Origin: Limnanthes douglasii subsp. nivea
Taxonomy: Eukaryota; Streptophyta; Magnoliopsida; Brassicales; Limnanthaceae
DNA length: 64,000 bases
Reading direction: 5' to 3'
Assembly: GCA_036936605.1 (NCBI GenBank)
Contig: JAUPFV010000002.1
Span: 161,998,813 to 162,062,812, forward strand
Under the pieces are notes generated by a model. It did no database searches. It was not told where the DNA came from and saw only the letters and a list, made by a program, of their open reading frames with translations. Positions 56,016 through 64,000 of the stretch are shown in pieces. The translations under genes were made by a program, and so were the position numbers. Every line of letters starts with the position of its first letter. Within the stretch, counting starts at the first letter, position 1.

Positions 56016-57040
56016 TCTGTTTTTCTCTTTGTAGTGTTACGTGCAATGATCAAAGAAGAAGAAAAGGGTCATTTTAATTAAGTTTGCAAATTAAACTTAA
56101 GTTTACATCTTGAATAAATTGAAACTCAGCTCCTATTTTTCTCTTTCTTCTGGTTTTCCTCTCTTTCTCTCTCCTCCTGTCTTTTTCTCTTTTCTTTGTG
56201 CGACTGAAACTCAATTTTTTTCTCTTTTCATCCGGTTTCTCTCTCCTCCAGGCTCGACCTTGCGCTCGCCCGAGCCCGAGGTGGAGACCGAACAGTAAAT
56301 CGGTCTCCTGTTTTGGACACCGACACCGACGGTTAGAAACCATTATCGACCCTCGGTCTCGACCGAGACCGAGGGTTAGAGATGGCCTAAAACAACGGTT
56401 AGAAGTTGTGTGGTAGTTGTGTGGTAGATTTGTAAATAAATGGAGGTCTGCGGGGCTGGACCAGTCCCAAAGAGACCTACGATTATAGATGGCTCGAGGA
56501 GAGGTGTGTTTTCTAAGACACTTGGATTTTAAGGATATTGGTACTCTTTTGAACATTTGTCGCGGTAGGCGGCTAAGTTATTGGAACTCTTAGTATTATG
56601 TGATAAAACTTGTTTTTTTCATACCTCCAATTCAGTTTATTTGCATGTCGTCGTTATGTTCATCACCGATGTTTGGTACTTTTTTTAGAATAAAATATCG
56701 CAAATTTTATGATACTTTGTTTTTAAAAAAATAAAAAAATATTAAAATAATATTAATTCAAAAGATAAAAGTAGAATTAAAAATCAAAAAATGATATGTG
56801 AGATTCGTACCGTTTATACCGTTTAACTATAGATAAATCAACAAAATAAGAGATCATGAACATGACTAAGCTTATACATTTTGAATAGTCGAAAACCTAA
56901 CTCATAGATTTTAAATAGTCGAAGATTTTAAATAGTCAAAAACGTTAGTCGGTGATTTTTTAGTCAACGGACTAAATAAAAAAAACGTGATAGTCGAAGG
57001 ACTATATTCTAAATTAAGCCATCAGTCATATGTTAAATAA

Positions 57041-58280
57041 TGCTTCAACCGTGATTTGTCCCGTGACTATCGTGTTTTTTGCTATTTAGTCCCTCGATAA
57101 AAAAATCACGGGTGACGGTCCCTTGTCTATTAAAAATCTATAACTTCAGTCCCCGCGTGTGGTATTCATCCTAGTTCAGCCACGTGTCACCAAAGTTAAA
57201 TGGTTCTTGTCTCACAAATAGTCCATCGACTTTTAATTCCATTTTACGCTCAGGATTTAATATTTTTTATTTTTTTATTTTTTTATATTTAGAAAACAGA
57301 GTATCGCAAAATTTGACGCAAAACTGTTTAAAGAATAAACGCAACTGGTGACCTTTTTCTCTTCTCCACGACACCTAATGCTACTACTATCACAAACACT
57401 CATCGTTACCAAGTACCAAGAGGCAAGCTCACTCGAGATTTCAAACACTTGAATCTCGATTTTGAGCTCATCAAGGACGAATCCATCAGAAAGCGAAAAT
57501 TGAAAATCGATGGCTGGTTCGGTTCCCGAAAAACCAGCGCCTCTATCCATACCGTCTTAAGTCACGTCAAGAACCTTATCACCAGCGTCATCAAAGGGTT
57601 CCGTTATAAGATAAGGTTTGTTTATGCTCATTTTCCCATCAACACCTCCATCGGTAACAAGGGAGATTCAGTTGAGATCCAAAACTTTTTCGGTGAGAAA
57701 AAAGTTCGCAAAGTAGAGATGCTGGATGATGTGAGCATTGTCCGTTCTGAAAAGGTTAAGGATGAAATTATCTTAGATGGGAATGATATCGAGCTTGTGC
57801 TTTGATAAACCAGAAATATCATGTGAAAAACAAAGATATCAAGAGGTTCCACGACCATTGCTGTTTATTTTGTTAGAAAAAACCCATATTGTCAATTATA
57901 ATTTGTTTAATTAGGTTGGATTTTATGTCTTTTGTCGTGTACCCCTCCCCTAACTCTGGATTTATGTTATTATGAAATAATAAGAGAATCCTAATGGAGG
58001 ACCAAAGAGAGGTGATGTTTAGGAGAGAGAAAAGCAAATTTAAGCAAATTTTGGAATACCGTGTTTGTTTACAAAATATTAAAAAATAAAAAAAATATTA
58101 AACTCTGAGGATAAAAATAGAATTAAAAATCAATCGAAACAAAAATTACGGTGACACGTGATAGAACCAAAGAGAATACCACGCACAAAGACTAAAATTA
58201 TAGATTTTTGATAGTCAAATAACCCTCACCCGTGATTTTTGTGTCGAGAGATTAAATGTGATAGTCAATGGACGGACGCC
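57041..58280. mobile_element. Pack-MULE-2: MULE-type element carrying an RPL9 fragment
   Basis: Inverted ends at 57041 to about 57315 and about 58068-58280 share GACTATC(G/A)(T/C), AAAAATCACGGGTGA(C/G)GG, AAAAATCTATAA and CACGTGTCACC. They resemble the Pack-MULE-1 ends (GACTATCGTGTTTT, ACAGAGTATCGCAAAA). Outer limits are set by alignment to R and are approximate; the target duplication is poor (TTAAAT core). No transposase. Confidence 0.7.
57416..57858 (+). pseudogene. RPL9: 60S ribosomal protein L9 (uL6) fragment captured by a MULE
   Basis: Reads [60 protein letters not shown] and [20 protein letters not shown], in frame to LDGNDIELV. Similarity begins abruptly at PRGKL, so about the first 35 residues of the roughly 194-residue protein are absent and no native start is present. 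After ELV a frameshift moves the homologous reading ([17 protein letters not shown]) to another frame, and the in-frame reading stops at 57803-57805. RPL9 is part of the large ribosomal subunit. This copy cannot make it. No intron interrupts the homologous stretch. Confidence 0.85.
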
Positions 58281-58404
58281 ATTAAATGTCTGGCTTATAT
58301 TAGTTGGTGAAATAGTTGCAGGTCTCACAAACATATATTGAAAACAAAAGAAATACCGGCATTGAATAGGTCTCGGTGAGATGTCTATCGCCCTAGACGC
58401 TCTC

Positions 58405-58432
58405 TATAATATATATATATATATATATTATC
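58405..58432. repeat. TA microsatellite
   Basis: A run of TA dinucleotides at the end of R copy 2. Confidence 0.9.
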
Positions 58433-58439
58433 ATATTCC

Positions 58440-59887
58440 TTCGTTCATCTCACCATCATAAGACTAACATGTTAGATAAACGATTAAGTAAAGCTCAAAC
58501 CCAAAAAAGGGAACTATAAATACAAAACCCGGAAGAAATCCCCACAACTTCTGTGATAAAAAACCAAAACACAAAAGGTTCTGGAAAGAAGACCTGGAAT
58601 AGTCAGAGCTCAAAAGAATGTTGCGGGAGAGCAACATAGCAAGTCCTAATTTTTACGCAATGGTTACTGTGCAAGATGGTTTGTATAGGTTTCCCAAAAA
58701 GAAGTCCTAATCCTTCTCAGGTTGTTGTCTCTCCTAGGACTGATTATATTGCACACGTATAACCATCGTTTATAAAGTTGTGCCTGTAGATTTATACATA
58801 TAGAATCCCTTTTAAATGGTCCTTACAATGTTTACAAATAAATCAGCCCATATATGCATTATTTCTTGAATACAGAATGCCAGTAAATTTTATAATCATG
58901 CTGCATTCGCAGCTCTGTGCAGAGTTGAAAATGAAACAATACTGTACCACAATAAGTCCCATCGTTTTGATGCATATGAAAAACCGTCCTGCTGATACTG
59001 GATTGCCAACATGACTTATATTTCTTGCTATCTGTAAATAACAAGAGAACTAAACCAAATGACATTATAGACCATTTTGCAGATTGAGTTTGATGTACAA
59101 ATGGAGATCACGATACAGAAACCTTTAAGAGCATTAGAAAAGCTTAACAGAAACAATGTGAGAATAATTAGTGCATATAATGCATTTCGTTCTACGAATC
59201 ACTCTTAGTGTGCCAGTGTATTATCCTGTTTCAACTAATAGAGTTTTTCAGCAAACAAAAACAACAAGTGCCTCACTAAGTGACCACGCATGAAGTATGA
59301 TCCTACAGAAAATGTTACACTGGGATGAGCATTACAAATATGTCGTTAGATCATTGTTGTCTGTTGATACATCTAAACGCAAAAAAGGTCATAACTAGAA
59401 AAGCATACACTATAAAGATCTAGTCTAGGCTTTTGAAATTAACCCCGAATCCAAATTTAGAATCTAGCATAGAAGTCCAAGGCTCAGCACTCAGAGCTAT
59501 TGGATTAGCCAACTCGAACTTGTATTTGGCTGAATATCAAAACTGATTTTTGATTCACACCCTAAGCTGCTGATTAATTAATTCATGGCTCTTACTGGAC
59601 AAGTTGACCCAGAGGTTTGAGCTATTTAAAAACCTAAATAAAACCTTTGCTTGGAACGATTCAGCCCTTACAACAAAACCAAACTCCATGTATCGAAGAA
59701 AGTATAGGATTCTCTTCTTTGTAAGCAATGTCATAACCTTGATAATATTTCTCATGACTCAAATATGTTTCAATCCATTCCATTAGACACATAAAAATAT
59801 TCGAAAAACATAATATATTACCTGATCAGTTCCTTTACCAAACTTGAAGTTTATGGTCATTATGTAGCATTAGGTAGAAAGAAGCCT
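58440..59887. other. Intergenic DNA downstream of HCF164
   Basis: Less AT-rich and less repetitive than the region to the left. No gene recognised. The part nearest 59888 should contain the HCF164 3' untranslated region. Short open frames (58859-59065, 59555-59755) show no recognisable similarity. Confidence 0.5.
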
Positions 59888-61083
59888 CTATCCATGACTT
59901 CTCGGGTCAACAACTTGATGCACTTTCCTGGATTCAGCTTTTGAATACTGGCCCACAGCACGGGCATGAGGAATGGATGGATCACCACGGGCAAGGGCAT
60001 CTAGATTCTCTACAAGGAACTGCTTTGGCAGCCTCCCAACAACGTGACCCTCCTGGTTCCCCTGTTTGTCCAAGAAAGTAAAATGAGGAATACCTTCAAC
60101 CCCAAATTCATCTAGCTCCTGCTCCCACTTAGTGTTGTCCACGTTCAGCATCACAAAATTTACACGGTTTCTGCACAATCATAGAAATTATAGAGCTTAT
60201 TGTAATAAAAGAAAATGAGTAAGCAAGAAACGGTACGGATAAAAAGAAGAGTGAGTGAAGAGAAAGCATTGAAAGGTAAAGAACCTAAAACTGGCTACTT
60301 GAACGGTCTAATAAAGATATTGAAAAAAATGAAATTGAATAGTGTTTTGAGTTATGTTCTGGATGGGCCTAGCCTGCTTCTGTAACAGATAAATCTCTGA
60401 AGATGATGATATGATTATACTTGTATAGTTGCTCCACTTTGTAAACATCTGGTGCTAGTTCGCGGCAGACTTCGCACCAATCTGCATAGAACTCTACAAC
60501 AGTTGGCTTCCCATTCGCTAATGCCTGCATCATAATAAAAACAGTAAACTCAAACGAAAGCGAAGCACTATACAGTATAAATTCGTAAAGCAATAAAAAT
60601 TCACAAGTTAAAAGTAAAAGCGAAACCTCTTCGAGAGGCAATGCATTAGCCGACAAGTCCTTCAATGAGATCCCAAAATCGAGCCGCTTGGACAAGAAAA
60701 ACCCCATCGCGACGAACGTAGACACAACAGCTACTCGCCTGTTGATATCTTTGCTAGGCAACTGAGAATCCGTGGTTGCCTTAGCGGTAGAATTGCTGAG
60801 TGAGCCTGTATCAGGGATTAGGCTTTCCTGAAGGAGAAAGAGAGCCACGAATATTATCAACAATGTCACAAAAGCAAAGATTGAGTAGAATCGACAGATG
60901 TACCTCAGTTTCTTTGGGATTGGGGTTTGTTTCACACGCGATTATGATGATGCGAAATCGACGAGTTCTTCTTGCTCGGGAATGGGGAGAGATTTTGAGG
61001 AGTGTGGGAGACGGAGAACAATGGAAGCAAAGATTGAATTTGGGAAGGGAGAGGGGATTGGAGGGTGGATGTAAAGTGGCCAT
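59888..61083 (-). CDS. HCF164: Thioredoxin-like protein HCF164, chloroplastic (4 exons, 255 aa)
   Basis: Exons on the minus strand: 61083-60904, 60827-60627, 60524-60421 and 60170-59888. All introns begin GT and end AG, and the joined lengths total 768 bases (255 codons plus TAG). Exon 1 encodes a Ser/Arg-rich chloroplast transit peptide. A membrane segment follows at about residues 90-110 ([15 protein letters not shown]), and the thioredoxin domain carries the redox motif WCEVC (residues 143-147). The C-terminal part ([47 protein letters not shown]) matches Arabidopsis HCF164. HCF164 is anchored in the thylakoid membrane with its thioredoxin domain in the lumen, and is needed for cytochrome b6f assembly, receiving reducing power through CcdA. 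Length fits the family (about 261). The gene appears intact. Confidence 0.95.
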
Positions 61084-61734
61084 TTGAGGATAGAAATAAG
61101 AAAATACTCTTTTCCATTCAAATGGGTATATATTATATCTTTTGGTTTTGAAAACTACTTTTTATTAATTCGGGTAAAAATAAAAAAAAAAATTAATATG
61201 TTTGGCCAAAATTGAAATATGACCACAAATATTGGACCAAATCAGAAAATTGGAAATGAAACCGAAAAGTTGGGCCAAGAAGGTTGTATACCGCCTTGTG
61301 AAATAGGGACCAAAAATCAGTTCATCCCTTCATTTGAAGATGAACGGACACTTCAACAAAGAGCAAATTCAAACACGAAATCCAAAAAGATAGATATGAA
61401 TTAAAATTAGAACTTGATAGCAGCTCTGATTTGTATATTTCAATCCTCAAATCGAGCCAGACAGAGCAGGCATAATCAGCAACCTTTCGACTTCCTATAG
61501 CCCAGATTCAGACCTAAAAAAGACTCTACTTCAATTAGTTAGTCTTCCCAAACTCTACACTTCAACACTTCACCGATCAGAAGCAGGGCCTTCAGATTCT
61601 TAAACATGACCACAACAGTCTTGCAAAGACCTAAAGCTTAGAGCAGATTTCAGAAAACAAAAATCAAAGAAAATGAGAGGATGATTAATTAGTATTAATA
61701 TAGCTCAATCCTAAGCTTTCGAAAAGCACAATTG
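61084..61734. other. HCF164 upstream region
   Basis: An AT-rich TATA-like stretch (minus-strand GATATAATATATACCC, about 61122-61137) lies about 45 bp upstream of the HCF164 ATG and may be its core promoter. The rest, to the LINE, shows no gene. The open frame at 61219-61404 has no recognisable similarity. Confidence 0.45.
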
Positions 61735-64000
61735 ACATCAGATCATTAGGAGCAGCGAGATGATTGAACCTCTGGCTTTGATTACAAGCCAGTCTGATGC
61801 TTGGTTTTGGTAACTAAAAATATGTTTTATTAACATTTTAAGATGAATAAGCTTCCTACATATAGAGATAAAGGAATCGATGTACCATACGGCATTGCCC
61901 TCAGCAAGAAGATTGATAAAAAGAAAATTGTCTGATTCAATATCCATATTAGACCGGTTGTTTTGTCTACAAATTATCAGACCTTCTAAGAGGGCTCTAG
62001 TCTCAGCAAATAAAGGATTTAATTTGCCGAAAATGACTTCAGAGCCTATGATGATGTCTCATTCCCAGTTTCTGATCAAAATCCCTTCACTGGACTTTTA
62101 ATCATGCCTTTCACCGGACGAATCCATTGAAGGTACTTAGGTATCATTCTTCTATTTTCAATCGATTTGCATCCTAGCGATGTACCTGCACTAAAAGCAT
62201 CGGACCAGTGCTTGCTGGACAACTTATTAGACATATCAATACCTATTATGATTCTAATTACCCTGTCAATTGGAACATTTGACATAATCATGTTTTCCCT
62301 TGTATTTTAAGTTTTTTCTTTTATTCCATATAATCCAGCAAATGGTTTGAGGTATAATACGGGTCACATGAAGATTGTTTTTCGAAAACCAAAACCACAT
62401 TCTAATCATATGAGTTAAAACCATGAAATGGCTAATATTAATCTTGAATAAAGAACCAAAATAGTTCCAAATGTGTCAGGCAAAACTGTAACTAACGAAA
62501 AGATGGTTTTTCTCTTCGCAGTTGTTGCAAAACTAGCATTTGGAAGCCATTGAAAGGTGTTTTTTCATTAAAATAGAATCAATAAGAATGAATTTATTGA
62601 TAAGTTTCCAACAAAGAAATTAGAACTTCCTGAGAATAATGTGCCTCAAAATCTTCTTAAATAAGTTGGACTTATTATGCTTTGTTCTCACACTATCCCA
62701 CGTAAGGTTAGTATTGAAGTTGTAGTTATTAGAATGCCTCCAGACCATTTTTTCATCCTCGTCAGGGTTGATCTTGAACTTTTTAATATGATTGATTCTT
62801 TCACTTGGAAGAAAGGTTTCCAGAGTGATTATATCCCAGGCATTGTTCTTGTAGAAAGAACTCATTTTAGCTTCAAAGTACCATCTGTTGGGTTCGTTCG
62901 TTGTATGATTAGTTAATGGAGGTAAGTTATGTCAGTATTTTAACCAAAAATCCATGTTGCCTTTCCCAAGAATCCACTTAATATTACATTCTGCTTGAGC
63001 TTTAATACTTGTTAGTCTCTTCCAAACCAGAGAACCAAGCTTTTTGCAGTTAGTTTTTAAATGATGAATATTAGTGCAGTATATATTATGCATTATTATA
63101 GACCATAAACTTATCTTTTCCTTAAAAGAAACCATAGATTTTGAGAAAAGGTGAGATAGATGTCATTCAAATATTTGATGTTCATCCCTTCTTCGTCAAA
63201 AGACTTACAAAGATAATTCCAAAATGTATAGTTTTTTAATTTTAATTTGACCTCCATAGAAATCTATTAAATGTACTTTCCAATTTTTTAGGACGGTTTT
63301 AGATAGCAGGTTGTTTTGCATCCAGTAATATGTTATTGGAAGCAAAACCGAAGAAACAAGGGTCATTCTGCCTTCATAAGACAGATGATTAGAGTCCCAT
63401 TCATTAATCTTATCATTAACTTTATCAATAATAGGCTTAAAGTTCTTCCCTTTGTTGTTGCCACAGAGAGTGATCCCCGGGTAGCTTGAAGGGAGAGTGT
63501 CAATTGAGAAGCCAGTCAGAAGTTTCAGGCTGCTAATCTTGGATTAATGAGTTCTTTCAACTTGGTCTTTTCTTTATTGATTGCTTGCCCGGAAATAGAT
63601 TGATATGTGTCCAAGAACTTGTTTAACTTGTCTATAGAAGAGGTCAAACTATTAGTAAAAACAAGAATATCATGAGTAAACGTGAGACAGGGAACTAAGT
63701 GATCGATTCTAGAAGCATATTGCAGACTTTTGTTAGATCTAAATAAGTTATAGAGCTCTCTAATTAGAACTTCCTCAACAAGAATGAAAAGGCTAGGAGA
63801 TAGAGGATCACTTTGCCTTAATATTTTCTTCTGGTGGAAGTAACCAACAACAGCCCCATTGATTAAAATAGATATGTTGACATCTGAAATCATATTCTTA
63901 ATTAAGTTTATAAAAGCATCAGAGAAGCCAAAGCAGGATAGAACTTTAAGGATGAAAGCATGGGTCATTATGTCGAATGCTTTAGACATATCAAGCTGAA
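61735..64000 (-). pseudogene. L1-type LINE, decayed, continuing beyond the window
   Basis: Reading the minus strand from the right edge, the RT domain is at 63989-63525 (MSKAFDIMTHAFILKVLSCF, LRQSDPLSPSLFILVEEVL, ISGQAINKEKTK). The catalytic FADD block reads FTHD, so the enzyme is dead. Then come the RT C-terminal and zf-RVT-like parts (LPSSYPGITLCG, WKLINKFI, C..CNNCEEKNHLF) with many breaks. An RNase H remnant is at about 62100-61740 (DIESDNFLFINLLAEGN, NQASDWLV). The 5' part with the endonuclease lies outside the window. It is close to HCF164 but not part of it. Confidence 0.8.

Larger units (their letters stand above)
53872..56391. repeat. Inner inverted repeat around the SPT4 copy
   Basis: GTCATCTCTAACCGTCGGTC at the left pairs with the right end, whose reverse complement reads GGCCATCTCTAACCCTCGGT; pairing extends about 80 bp. 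This could be a second TIR element nested in Pack-MULE-1, PIF/Harbinger-like by its CATCTCTAA ends. No clear target duplication was found. Confidence 0.55.
53468..57020. mobile_element. Pack-MULE-1: MULE-type element carrying an SPT4 copy
   Basis: Long inverted ends (53468 to about 53760, and about 56685-57020) share GGCTTA..GAATATAG, CTTCGACTAT-type and ACTTTTAATTCTA-type words and an AT-rich inner part. The 10-bp target words ATCAGTTATA (53458-53467) and ATCAGTCATA (57021-57030) differ at one base and are followed by R sequence in phase with copy 1. No transposase is present. The interior holds a second nested inverted-repeat structure (53872-56391) and the SPT4 frame. The TIR family is shared with Pack-MULE-2. 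Confidence 0.75.
50335..58430. repeat. Repeat R, copy 2, split by four insertions
   Basis: R sequence is present at 50335-51316, 52604-52642, 53397-53467, 57021-57040 and 58281-58390. Between these lie a LINE, a hAT-like element and two Pack-MULEs. Aligning with copy 1 locates every insertion point and, for three of them, the duplicated target. Confidence 0.7.

Noticed and set aside
56074..56556. 160-codon minus-strand frame upstream of SPT4
   Set aside because: Arg/Lys/Glu-rich text arises from CT-rich and inverted-repeat DNA of the MULE. No family resemblance, and part of it lies in the inner terminal repeat.
60800..61087. 95-codon plus-strand frame opposite HCF164 exon 1
   Set aside because: Shadow of the transit-peptide exon. 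The minus-strand gene has matching splice sites and clear homology.

Overview
This is nuclear DNA of a flowering plant, most likely a eudicot. It is AT-rich and dominated by nested transposable elements of plant type: Ty3/gypsy elements of the Tat/Retand kind with a second (archaeal-type) RNase H, chromovirus-like gypsy elements with an iMet-type primer site, Mutator-like elements (MULEs), a hAT-like element, a tRNA-derived SINE and L1-type LINEs. The only clear host gene in normal context is a four-exon chloroplast thioredoxin-like gene (HCF164) on the minus strand near the right end.

Layout. 1-2769: AT-rich DNA, then a decayed MULE transposase, cut at 2770 by the 3' LTR of a minus-strand chromovirus-like element (C1, 2770 to about 11285). 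C1 is itself split by a minus-strand Tat-type deletion derivative (Tat-1, about 4863-10086). 11290-11630 is C1-type leader sequence in the opposite orientation. 11700-14330 shows no gene. 14331-26092 is the best-preserved element (Tat-2): two 411-bp LTRs with six differences and a 5-bp target duplication (AATAT). Its gag-pol is broken by four stops and two frameshifts. Downstream of pol it carries two tandem arrays and a long antisense accessory gene in two intact open frames. 26250-31180 holds a decayed relative with most of pol missing (Tat-3). 30809-45560 is another old Tat element (Tat-4), split at about 35590-42133 by a block of chromovirus-like copies (C2) that includes a foreign integrase fragment.

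47780-58430 is a nest of elements around two copies of a roughly 1-kb repeat (R). Copy 1 contains a 411-bp MULE MITE (9-bp duplication) and a SINE (15-bp duplication). Copy 2 contains a 5'-truncated LINE, a hAT-like element and two adjacent Pack-MULE-like elements with related terminal inverted repeats. One Pack-MULE carries an intact, intronless open frame for transcription elongation factor SPT4. The other carries a truncated, frameshifted fragment of ribosomal protein L9 (RPL9).

59888-61083 is HCF164. 61735 to the window end is a decayed minus-strand L1-type LINE.

The most interesting points are the two gene-capturing MULEs side by side, the insertion of two different MULEs at the same position of two R copies, and the intact antisense accessory frames in an otherwise dead retrotransposon, with remnants of that antisense gene in two other Tat elements. 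All family assignments come from reading translated sequence by eye; no database search was run.
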